8,173 nucleotides of DNA from an uncultured Emergencia sp. Its GTDB lineage: Bacteria; Bacillota; Clostridia; Peptostreptococcales; Anaerovoracaceae. Location: contig CABSEO010000069.1 of the NCBI GenBank assembly GCA_902476665.1, forward strand, positions 1 to 8,173, read 5' to 3'. The notes beneath the pieces are model-generated. The model was not told where the DNA came from, did not search any database, and worked only from the letters and a program-made list of their open reading frames with translations. The position numbers and the translations under genes were made by a program. Below, piece by piece: positions 1 through 5,356 of the stretch (within the stretch, counting starts at the first letter, position 1; every line of letters starts with the position of its first letter).

Positions 1-981
1 TTCCAGTTTTGAAAAATACTCCAGAAGAAAACGATTTATTTCCATATAGTTTATTGTTCCTCGATTTTCTGCCACAAGATACCCGTTTACAACTGACGGA
101 TATTTTTCAATTGCAGAAAGATTTTCTCCAAGCAATATTTTCGCATCAAAGTACAGAGCTCCTGCCTGGCTGGCACAGGGTACAGTCAACTCAAAACTGC
201 CGCTGGCAGCATCCATATTCAGGGAGACTGGATTATCTTCAGTGGGAAATGAAATATAGCTGACAGGATTTTTTATCTGTCTTCCACAGACCATCAGTGA
301 TTTACCACTGATGGAAATCTTCTCAATCAGAAAATTTCCTGACAGAAAGCCTCTTTTATACATGGCTTTATGAAAATCCGTTTTAGAGATAATTGGAAGA
401 AGTCGGTACAGCTGTATCAGATCATCGTGATTATGAAGAAGAATTGTTTTTTCTAACGCAAATGCATGGGTCTGCATATACTGTTCATAAAGTACAACAC
501 TTTCACCACCTGATATTTCATCATCGCGAGTATCTGAAAGACCCATGAAAACTTCCAGCGTTTTCTGCTTCAGATTAGGCAGGGTCTCTCTCAGATCAGA
601 GCAGCTCTGTACCACCAGAAAGAGATCCAGATTGTAAACCTTTGGATCAAAAGTAATACCATGTTTTTCTGCTCTTTTTTCCATGAACGGCATGTCAAAA
701 TGTTTGCCGTTGTAGGTAATGACATAATCTACTGCATCGAGTTGTTCCAGAGTTTTTTCAATGATCTGCTTTTCATCGTCTGCCTGATCTGCAAAGTACT
801 GAATTATTCGGCATCCTTCTCTGTCATACAGGAGTATACCGGAAAGAATGACTTTGCAGTGAGCAGGGGAAAGACCGGTGGTTTCAATATCAAAGACTGC
901 AAAGCTGCGGTTTCTGAAATACATGTCAAAAATTCTGGATGTATAGGCAGAAAGCTGCAGTCTGTCGGTTACTGTTTTCAT
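1..981 (-). CDS. YprB-like RNase H-fold (DEDD-type) exonuclease, 3' end beyond window
   Basis: The reverse strand is open from an ATG at 981 to the left edge: 327 codons with no stop, so the C-terminus is missing. The N-terminal half is an RNase H-like 3'-5' exonuclease domain. Residues 29-36 read VFDIETTG, giving the metal-binding D31 and E33. Residues 90-96 read YNGKHFD, with D96. Residues 183-187 read HNHDD, fitting the last acidic motif. This order matches the ribonuclease_H_2 / YprB family, presumed to degrade nucleic acid in the cytoplasm; the substrate is not known. Residues after about 205 form a second domain I do not recognise. The start is chosen from an AGGTGA ribosome binding site at 986-991, with no better upstream ATG. 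It is probably transcribed from the promoter at 1174-1202 through a long structured leader. The family call is fairly sure, the physiological role is not. Confidence 0.82.
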   Translation of the reverse strand, partial: MKTVTDRLQLSAYTSRIFDMYFRNRSFAVFDIETTGLSPAHCKVILSGILLYDREGCRIIQYFADQADDEKQIIEKTLEQLDAVDYVITYNGKHFDMPFMEKRAEKHGITFDPKVYNLDLFLVVQSCSDLRETLPNLKQKTLEVFMGLSDTRDDEISGGESVVLYEQYMQTHAFALEKTILLHNHDDLIQLYRLLPIISKTDFHKAMYKRGFLSGNFLIEKISISGKSLMVCGRQIKNPVSYISFPTEDNPVSLNMDAASGSFELTVPCASQAGALYFDAKILLGENLSAIEKYPSVVNGYLVAENRGTINYMEINRFLLEYFSKLE

Positions 982-1007
982 AGTTCACCTCATTTGAATA
1001 GCTGATA

Positions 1008-1167
1008 GAAAAATAGTAGGGGATCCTGAAAATTCCCGTGTGACAGGAATTAACGGACACCTACAGACTCTCCCTGTAAAACAAAATAGACCGCAGGGGT
1101 GCAGTCTACTTTGTTCAAAAGGGGTATTGGGATTAGAGATTAATGAGGTTATCAGGGGGATAACCAC
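1008..1167 (-). ncRNA. Candidate structured RNA: 6S-like small RNA or structured 5' leader
   Basis: This non-coding stretch lies downstream of a strong minus-strand promoter and reads as a folded RNA of about 160 nt. The predicted 5' end (1167-1154) can pair with 1027-1017: GUGG with CUAC and AUCC with GGAU, making a closing stem interrupted by loops. Inside it is a long apical hairpin at about 1083-1115, in which AACAAA-UAGAC-GC pairs with GC-GUCUA-UUUGUU, and a smaller hairpin on the 3' side at 1032-1050 (AUUCCUG/CGGGAAU). Immediately after the closing stem comes UAUUUUUC, a weak terminator-like U-run. A single long rod with an open middle and a 3'-side hairpin is 6S-like, but I cannot confirm the family from sequence alone. 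A competing 5' hairpin, GGUUAUC/GAUAACC at 1165-1147, would break the closing stem, so a two-state leader of the exonuclease gene is the alternative. Confidence 0.42.
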
Positions 1168-1173
1168 AATGCA

Positions 1174-1202
1174 ATTATATATAATTTAGTCGAAAAATGC
1201 AA
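1174..1202 (-). promoter_or_regulatory. Strong sigma-A-like promoter for the structured RNA / exonuclease gene
   Basis: On the minus strand the -35 is TTGCAT (1202-1197) and the -10 is a perfect TATAAT (1179-1174), separated by 17 bp. The predicted start is about 1167. Immediately upstream of the -35 lie the phased A/T tracts at 1212-1242, which could act as an UP element. This is the best promoter match in the window. Confidence 0.75.
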
Positions 1203-1211
1203 GTATTACTG

Positions 1212-1242
1212 AAAAAAAAGTGAAAAAAAAGTGAAAAAAAAA
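1212..1242. repeat. Three phased A-tracts (11-bp period)
   Basis: Runs of 8, 8 and 9 adenines begin at 1212, 1223 and 1234, each separated by GTG, giving an exact 11-bp period close to one helical turn. They sit between the minus-strand RNA promoter and spoVS. Phased A-tracts are known to bend DNA and to serve as UP elements; their function here is inferred. Confidence 0.8.
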
Positions 1243-1327
1243 GTTTTTGTCAAGCGATAGGTCCACTTTTTGAGTATATTGACCGTTATAATAAAGAAAA
1301 TTATTTATTTCATGGGAGGAAAACAGT

Positions 1328-1588
1328 ATGGAAATATTAAAAGTTTCAGCTAAGTCAAATCCGAATTCGGTAGCAGGGGCGTTAGCAGGTGTTTTAAGAG
1401 AGAAAGGAGGTGCAGAGATTCAGGCCATCGGTGCAGGAGCTTTGAATCAGGCAATTAAGGCGACGGCAATTGCCAGAGGATTCGTAGCGCCAAGTGGTAT
1501 CGATTTAGTCTGTGTTCCTGCATTTACGGACATAGAGATCGAGGGTGAAGAAAGAACGGCTATTAAGCTGATTGTAGAGCCGAGATAG
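1328..1588 (+). CDS. spoVS: Stage V sporulation protein S (SpoVS)
   Basis: This 86-residue protein begins MEILKVSAKSNPNSVAGALA and ends IKLIVEPR; its length and sequence are those of the highly conserved SpoVS family. It is a small Alba-fold, probably nucleic-acid-binding protein, acting in the cytoplasm. In Bacillus subtilis loss of SpoVS blocks sporulation at stage V and affects septation. The start ATG has a strong GGGAGGA site at 1314-1320. The gene is monocistronic: it is preceded by an AT-rich region and closed by a hairpin terminator at 1604-1637. A TATAAT lies at 1287-1292 but I see no convincing -35 at the right distance, so the promoter may use an alternative sigma factor (sigma-H in B. 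subtilis) or lie elsewhere. Identification is essentially certain. Confidence 0.97.
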   Translation: MEILKVSAKSNPNSVAGALAGVLREKGGAEIQAIGAGALNQAIKATAIARGFVAPSGIDLVCVPAFTDIEIEGEERTAIKLIVEPR

Positions 1589-1603
1589 ACCGATGAGACA
1601 TAA

Positions 1604-1637
1604 AGGGAACTTGTTTTTTCAAGTTCCCTGTTTTATT
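1604..1637 (+). terminator. Rho-independent terminator of spoVS
   Basis: A perfect 10-bp stem, AGGGAACTTG (1604-1613) and CAAGTTCCCT (1620-1629), closes a TTTTTT loop and is followed by GTTTTATTT. It begins 15 nt after the spoVS stop codon. Confidence 0.93.
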
Positions 1638-1650
1638 TGGATGTCATAGA

Positions 1651-1670
1651 TGGTATACTGTAATCAGTAT
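1651..1670 (+). promoter_or_regulatory. Extended -10 promoter with overlapping inverted repeat, upstream of nudF
   Basis: TGGTATACT (1651-1659) is an extended -10 element (TGn plus TATACT). No good -35 exists because that position falls in the T-run of the spoVS terminator. A perfect 6-bp inverted repeat, ATACTG-TAAT-CAGTAT (1655-1670), overlaps the -10 and could be an operator; no regulator is identified. Confidence 0.42.
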
Positions 1671-1728
1671 GACTGTTGCGACGCAGACAGAATTTGCAGA
1701 ATAATAAGCTGTCAGGAGATTGAGTGTT

Positions 1729-2376
1729 ATGATTTTTGAAGAAAAAACAATCAGTACAGAGCGAATCTATGAAGGAATGATTCTGAACCTACGTAAAGAC
1801 AAGGTAACTGTACGTCAGGGAGAATCGTACAGAGAGATTGTGGAGCACCGAGGCGGAGCTGTGATTGCTGCGGTCAAAGATGACGGAACTATGCCTATGG
1901 TGAGACAATATCGCAAAGCAGCCGGAAGAGTGATGCTGGAGGTACCTGCTGGAAAAATTGACCCGGGAGAGAATAATCCTGAAAAAACAGCACTGCGAGA
2001 ACTTAAGGAGGAGACCGGATATACGGCAGAGCATATTACTCTTTTGACCAGAATGTATCCGTCAGTAGGGTATTCTGAGGAAATTCTTTATATTTATCTT
2101 TGTACCGGCCTTACGGCAGGTGAAACTGACTTTGATGAAAATGAAGCTATCGATATTGAAGAGTATGCGGTTGAAGAACTGTATCACATGGTGATGGAAG
2201 GAAAAATCGAGGACGGCAAGTCTCAGACCGCCATCCTCATGGTCAAAGCACTCCTTTCAGAAGGAAGAACTCCAGAATGCTGGAAGCAACAAGTGCAAGA
2301 AAACAGAGTGAAAAGCGAAACAGATGCTGTGGCGCACCATGGATTAGAACCGGCAGATTCTGATAGTGGTTTTTAA
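1729..2376 (+). CDS. nudF: ADP-ribose pyrophosphatase, Nudix hydrolase (NudF type)
   Basis: This Nudix hydrolase probably cleaves ADP-ribose to AMP and ribose 5-phosphate in the cytoplasm. The N-terminus (FEEKTISTERIYEGMILNL) and the metal-binding core REL-x-EETGY following AGKIDPGE are typical of the NudF/YqkG group. The Nudix box has one extra residue: eight rather than seven lie between the first Glu and the RE pair. The ATG at 1729 is preferred over a TTG at 1720 because the AGGAG at 1714-1718 is 10 nt from the ATG but only 1 nt from the TTG. The protein is 215 residues, about 30 longer than usual for the family. The polar tail, after roughly residue 180, is encoded antisense to the end of the spoIIM-like gene and looks like read-through of that sequence. 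In B. subtilis nudF is also close to spoIIM and xerD. Confidence 0.9.
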   Translation: MIFEEKTISTERIYEGMILNLRKDKVTVRQGESYREIVEHRGGAVIAAVKDDGTMPMVRQYRKAAGRVMLEVPAGKIDPGENNPEKTALRELKEETGYTAEHITLLTRMYPSVGYSEEILYIYLCTGLTAGETDFDENEAIDIEEYAVEELYHMVMEGKIEDGKSQTAILMVKALLSEGRTPECWKQQVQENRVKSETDAVAHHGLEPADSDSGF

Positions 2377-2767
2377 TAAAGCATGCGGCATCTAGAGAAA
2401 TCAGTATCAGCACAATATAGGCGGGCAGTTTGAAGAAACCTCGAGGAAGCAGGGCTGTCATGATGATGCCGAAGGCTTTATCAGATGACGAGGAGAGAAT
2501 ATAGGCTGTAGAGAAGCCCAGTGAAAAGGTTTTTCCCACCACCATCAGGGGAACCAAAGGCAGGAGCAGGACACTTGCAGAAAAAATCATTGCGGCGCAA
2601 ACGGTGACTATATCATTTTTTATGTAATCTAAAATGCCTGAAACCATAGCCGGAAGCTGAGACGGGATAGAAGCATCTGCAGGCGTTATAGTGATCTCGG
2701 TGAAAATACCTGCAGAAAAACTGATCAATAATAGAGTTAAGAAAATAAAACTTATTTTTTCATTCAT
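2243..2767 (-). CDS. spoIIM: SpoIIM-like stage II sporulation membrane protein
   Basis: This 174-residue integral membrane protein has an N-terminal hydrophobic segment (about residues 5-22), a polar loop, then three or four further hydrophobic helices. The segment LLPRGFFKLPAYI corresponds to the family's HG-F-E-LPA region, and the C-terminus SSILEFFLLKG fits the last SpoIIM helix. SpoIIM is known to partner SpoIID and SpoIIP in septal peptidoglycan thinning and engulfment, as the membrane anchor in the mother cell. The ATG at 2767 follows AGGAGAGG (2781-2774) at normal spacing; a TTG six bases upstream is less likely. A sigma-E-like promoter lies just upstream. The usual His and Glu of the motif are replaced by Arg and Lys, so it may be a divergent paralogue. 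Its last 134 bp overlap the end of nudF on the other strand. Confidence 0.8.
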   Translation of the reverse strand: MNEKISFIFLTLLLISFSAGIFTEITITPADASIPSQLPAMVSGILDYIKNDIVTVCAAMIFSASVLLLPLVPLMVVGKTFSLGFSTAYILSSSSDKAFGIIMTALLPRGFFKLPAYIVLILISLDAACFIKNHYQNLPVLIHGAPQHLFRFSLCFLALVASSILEFFLLKGVL

Positions 2768-2789
2768 AGACAACCTCTCCTTTCTATGT

Positions 2790-2817
2790 AAAGTATGTTG
2801 TTTATGAAGAAATATGA
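2790..2817 (-). promoter_or_regulatory. Sigma-E-like sporulation promoter for spoIIM
   Basis: On the minus strand TCATATT (2817-2811) matches the sigma-E -35 consensus KMATATT. After 13 bp, CATACTTT (2797-2790) matches the -10 CATACAnT at all but one position. The predicted start is about 2783, just before the ribosome binding site. SpoIIM belongs to the mother-cell sigma-E regulon in B. subtilis, so motif and gene agree. Confidence 0.65.
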
Positions 2818-2838
2818 CAGGAATGGACGGAGAATTTT

Positions 2839-3729
2839 ATGGAGCTTTATGGTTTTATTACATATTTAAAAGAAGAAAAGAAGACCGCAGCTAATACCTG
2901 CCAGGCTTATGAAAGGGATATAAAAGCTTTTGGAAATTTTTTAACAGGAAGAGGTATAAACGCTCTGCATGAGGCAATGGAAACTGATGTGGCAGCTTAT
3001 CTTCTGGAGCTGAAAAACAGTGGAAAGTCAAGATCTACAGCAAACCGCAAGCTGTCTTCTCTTCGGACTTTTTATAAATTCCTTGTCAAACAGGGCATAA
3101 TGTCAGTAAATCCGGTAGATGATATCAAAGCTCCACGCATAGAGAAAAAGAAACTTTCTTACCTGACCATTGAAGAAGTAGAAACACTGTTGGAGGCACC
3201 GGATAATTCCGTTAAAGGAATTCGAGACAGGGCAATCCTTGAAGTGATGTATGCTACAGGACTTAGAGTCAGTGAGGTGATTGAGCTGAAGATGGGGGAT
3301 GTAAATTTGCGTATGGGCTTTATTACCTGCAGTGGAGCCCATGGAAGAGCCAGAATTGTACCTATGGGCGCAATAGCCCGCAGAGCTTTAGACAATTATA
3401 TTCTGAACAGTCGTTTGTATCTGATGCGGGATAAAGGTTCAGAAGAACCGGATAGTCCGCTTTTTGTCAATTATCAGGGAGAAGCTTTTTCTAGACAGGG
3501 TTTATGGAAGCTGATGAAACAGTATGGCAAACAAGTGGGACTTGAAGAAAAACTGACGCCTCATATTTTAAGAACTTCTTTTGCAGTGCATATGGTGCAG
3601 AATGGAGCAGACCTTAAAAGCCTGCAGGAACTGATGGGACATGAAGATATTATGGCTACACAGATTTATCTTTCTGTCACTAAAAATCGAATCAAGGATG
3701 TTTATGACAGAACACACCCAAGAGCATAA
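2839..3729 (+). CDS. xerD: XerD-like site-specific tyrosine recombinase lacking the beta-hairpin lysine
   Basis: This 296-residue tyrosine recombinase has a SAM-like core-binding N-terminal domain (about 1-95) and a catalytic domain (about 105-290). Length and layout are those of XerC/XerD, which act at dif to resolve chromosome dimers. Visible active-site residues are R143 (ATGLRVSEV), H242 and R245 (HILR), H268 (LMGHEDI) and the nucleophile Y277 (TQIY). The region equivalent to GKGNKER of E. coli XerD reads GAHGRAR, so the position of catalytic K172 is A167 and no lysine is nearby. The usual RHS triad reads RTS. The ATG is preceded by CGGAG at 2828-2832. Its place beside nudF and spoIIM matches the B. 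subtilis xerD locus, which favours the housekeeping XerD over a mobile-element integrase. Whether it remains catalytically competent is open. Confidence 0.88.
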   Translation: MELYGFITYLKEEKKTAANTCQAYERDIKAFGNFLTGRGINALHEAMETDVAAYLLELKNSGKSRSTANRKLSSLRTFYKFLVKQGIMSVNPVDDIKAPRIEKKKLSYLTIEEVETLLEAPDNSVKGIRDRAILEVMYATGLRVSEVIELKMGDVNLRMGFITCSGAHGRARIVPMGAIARRALDNYILNSRLYLMRDKGSEEPDSPLFVNYQGEAFSRQGLWKLMKQYGKQVGLEEKLTPHILRTSFAVHMVQNGADLKSLQELMGHEDIMATQIYLSVTKNRIKDVYDRTHPRA

Positions 3730-3754
3730 GAACGTAAAGTTTTATTAAAAAGTT

Positions 3755-3783
3755 ATGACAAACGGTAAAATCCATGGTAGAAT
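3755..3783 (+). promoter_or_regulatory. Sigma-A-like promoter for the CmpB-family gene
   Basis: ATGACA (3755-3760) and TAGAAT (3778-3783) are separated by exactly 17 bp; each matches consensus at five of six positions. The predicted start is near 3790, about 45 nt before the start codon. Confidence 0.65.
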
Positions 3784-3834
3784 AAAACTCTAACTATATA
3801 AACATCAGTGAATTTAATATTTAGGGAGAATGTT

Positions 3835-4368
3835 ATGCTGCAGAAATTTCAAAAGTATTTTTTTTATTTCATGCTTTATTCTATCATTGGATGGGTTTAT
3901 GAAGTTTTTTTAGAAGTTGTGGTCTACCGGTGGGGATTTTCAAACAGAGGAGTTCTGTTTGGACCATACTGTGTGATTTATGGAGTGGGGGCGCTGATTC
4001 TTATCTTTTCGCTGAGTTGGCTACAGAAAAAGAAAATCTGTATAGGAGGGATTTCAGTTACGCCTGTACTTGTTTTTCTCGGTGTAGTAATCGTTACTAC
4101 GGTGACTGAACTGATTGGAAGCTATATCATGGAATTCACTACAGGGGACTGGATGTGGGACTATACCAGATTTGCCTTTAACTTTCAGGGCAGAATTGCG
4201 CTGAATCCGAGTATCCGTTTCGGTATTGGCGGTATGATCTTTCTGTACGTGCTTCAACCTATTTTTGTAAAGATAAGTGAGAAAATGAAGCCGAAGAGTT
4301 TTGATGTGGTAACTGGAGTTATGGCTGTTGTTTTTATGGTTGACGCCATCATTTATCTGGTAAAATAA
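3835..4368 (+). CDS. Putative ABC-transporter type IV / CmpB-family membrane protein
   Basis: This 177-residue multi-pass membrane protein has about five hydrophobic helices. It shows the hallmarks of the family annotated as 'putative ABC transporter permease' (ABC_trans_CmpB): an N-terminal YSIIGWVYEVF helix, RWGFSNRGVLFGPYCVIYG, then TELIGSYIMEF followed by WMWDYTRFAFNFQGRIALNPS. The conserved Glu, Trp-Asp-Tyr and Asn-x-x-Gly-Arg residues are intact. The biological role of the family is poorly defined, and no ATPase or binding protein is encoded beside it, so transport is not supported by context. The start at 3835 follows AGGGAG at 3823-3828; a GTG in the same frame at 3808 has no ribosome binding site. 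The gene is monocistronic, with its own promoter at 3755-3783 and terminator at 4384-4420. Confidence 0.82.
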   Translation: MLQKFQKYFFYFMLYSIIGWVYEVFLEVVVYRWGFSNRGVLFGPYCVIYGVGALILIFSLSWLQKKKICIGGISVTPVLVFLGVVIVTTVTELIGSYIMEFTTGDWMWDYTRFAFNFQGRIALNPSIRFGIGGMIFLYVLQPIFVKISEKMKPKSFDVVTGVMAVVFMVDAIIYLVK

Positions 4369-4383
4369 TGTGATGAAATCATG

Positions 4384-4420
4384 CTGTCCGGAAAAGAAAT
4401 TTTCTGCCGGACAGTTTTTT
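4384..4420 (+). terminator. Rho-independent terminator after the CmpB-family gene
   Basis: An 8-bp perfect stem, CTGTCCGG (4384-4391) and CCGGACAG (4407-4414), with a 15-nt loop (itself able to pair AGAAA with TTTCT) is followed by TTTTTT. It isolates the upstream gene from the two-component operon. Confidence 0.92.
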
Positions 4421-4432
4421 GATGCAAAAATG

Positions 4433-4460
4433 ACCGCTTAACGCAAAAAACGACCACTTG
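4433..4460 (+). promoter_or_regulatory. Candidate LytTR/AgrA-like direct-repeat operator
   Basis: ACCGCTTA (4433-4440) and ACCACTTG (4453-4460) are imperfect direct repeats separated by 12 bp, in longer repeat units that share ACC-CTT--CGCA. Paired repeats of about 9 bp separated by 12-13 bp upstream of a -35 are the known binding layout for LytTR regulators such as AgrA, whose repeats read like ACCGTTTA/ACAGTTAA. The pair ends 11 bp before the P1 -35, and a LytTR regulator is encoded just downstream. Autoregulation is inferred. Confidence 0.6.
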
Positions 4461-4471
4461 TCGCATTTTTG

Positions 4472-4500
4472 TTGTAATTTATCGGGTTCAAAGCTATACT
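4472..4500 (+). promoter_or_regulatory. Promoter P1 of the lytTR operon (distal)
   Basis: TTGTAA (4472-4477) and TATACT (4495-4500) are spaced by 17 bp, giving a predicted start near 4507 and a 120-nt leader. The weak -35 with repeats directly upstream fits an activator-dependent promoter. Confidence 0.62.
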
Positions 4501-4562
4501 GGAGATAACCCAAGAGGGGATTGGGAAATGGGATTTTGAAACTGCGGAATTCATAGCAGCAA

Positions 4563-4591
4563 GTGACATCCTGAATACTTTATGATATACT
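4563..4591 (+). promoter_or_regulatory. Promoter P2 of the lytTR operon (proximal)
   Basis: GTGACA (4563-4568) and TATACT (4586-4591), each five of six to consensus, are 17 bp apart. The predicted start near 4598 gives a leader of about 30 nt. The P2 transcript begins after the left arm (4569-4582) of the Shine-Dalgarno-masking stem. Confidence 0.6.
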
Positions 4592-4620
4592 GATATTCAA
4601 AGATTTTAAGGTATTCAGGA
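4569..4620 (+). promoter_or_regulatory. 14-bp inverted repeat masking the lytTR-regulator Shine-Dalgarno
   Basis: TCCTGAATACTTTA (4569-4582) pairs with TAAGGTATTCAGGA (4607-4620) over 14 positions, with a single U-G wobble and a 24-nt loop. The right arm contains AGGA of the AGGAGG ribosome binding site (4617-4622) of the response regulator. Only transcripts starting upstream, from P1, contain both arms. The loop also contains the P2 -10, so the repeat could alternatively be a protein-binding site on DNA. Confidence 0.7.
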
Positions 4621-4627
4621 GGCAAAG

Positions 4628-5344
4628 ATGAAGCTTACCGTTTGTGATGACAGTCGCTCAGATGCACAGGTGTTGAAACAGCTTTGCGAAACATATTTTG
4701 CCAAGCACCAATATGAGGCTGATGTGACAGTTGTGACGGATCCATGGATGGTTCGGGCTGAGCAGGCTGATATTCTGATACTGGATGTGGAGATGCCGGA
4801 ACTTGACGGGATTACACTGAAGGATCAGCTTGCTATGGAACCTGACTGTCCTCTGATTATTTTTGCAACAAGGTATGCGGATGCCATGTCGAAAGCTTTT
4901 AACCGCAATGTTATCGGATTTTTATTAAAGCCTGTCGATTCTCGTCAGCTTGAGGATATGCTGGAGCTGGCGATTTTGCATTTGAATCTGGATAAGGAGA
5001 TAGAACTGCCGCACGGCAGAAGGATAAGCACAGGGGATATTGTCAGAATTCATGCAGACAGAGGATATACGGTACTGCATCTTGTATCCGGCCAACCAGA
5101 GGATGGCGGGAGAAAGTCATTAGATCAGTGGGAAGTGGAACTGACTGAGCAGGGATTTCTGCGTATAGAGAAGAGCTGTATTGTCAGCAGCCGGCATATT
5201 AAGTCTTTTCGAGATGATAAAATTATTCTGAAAGAGACAGATAAAGATGGTGCGCAGATTTGTCTTCGGGTCAGCAGACGGCGAAAAAAGGAGTGCTATC
5301 AACAGTACTTATGCTACCTGAGTAAAATTGCTAAATATATATAG
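4628..5344 (+). CDS. LytTR-family response regulator
   Basis: This 238-residue cytoplasmic DNA-binding response regulator has a receiver domain (about 1-120) with the acidic pair D7-D8, phosphoacceptor D53 in ILDVEMPELDG, T81 and K101 (LLKPVD). The C-terminal LytTR domain (about 125-235) is recognised by FLRIEKSCIVSSRHIKSF and LRVSRRRKKE. LytTR regulators of the AgrA/ComE/VirR type bind paired direct repeats through a beta fold rather than a helix-turn-helix. The start is fixed by AGGAGG at 4617-4622. It lies 12 nt upstream of a GHKL sensor kinase, its evident partner. Two promoters, a LytTR-like site and a Shine-Dalgarno-masking stem suggest autoregulation at both transcription and translation. 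Target genes outside the operon are not visible. The family is certain; the stimulus and regulon are unknown. Confidence 0.93.
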   Translation: MKLTVCDDSRSDAQVLKQLCETYFAKHQYEADVTVVTDPWMVRAEQADILILDVEMPELDGITLKDQLAMEPDCPLIIFATRYADAMSKAFNRNVIGFLLKPVDSRQLEDMLELAILHLNLDKEIELPHGRRISTGDIVRIHADRGYTVLHLVSGQPEDGGRKSLDQWEVELTEQGFLRIEKSCIVSSRHIKSFRDDKIILKETDKDGAQICLRVSRRRKKECYQQYLCYLSKIAKYI

Positions 5345-5356
5345 GGGGAGCAGACC

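Noticed and set aside
9..263. Plus-strand 84-codon ORF at the left edge
   Set aside because: It is antisense to the exonuclease gene, whose reverse-strand reading has clear catalytic motifs.
985..1167. 60-codon minus-strand ORF starting with GTG upstream of the exonuclease
   Set aside because: It begins at the predicted transcription start with no ribosome binding site, and its composition is explained by the structured RNA.
1267..1307. Sigma-A promoter for spoVS using TATAAT (1287-1292) or TTGACC (1279-1284)
   Set aside because: TATAAT has no acceptable -35 at 16-18 bp, and TTGACC pairs only with a poor TATTTA that would start transcription inside the ribosome binding site.
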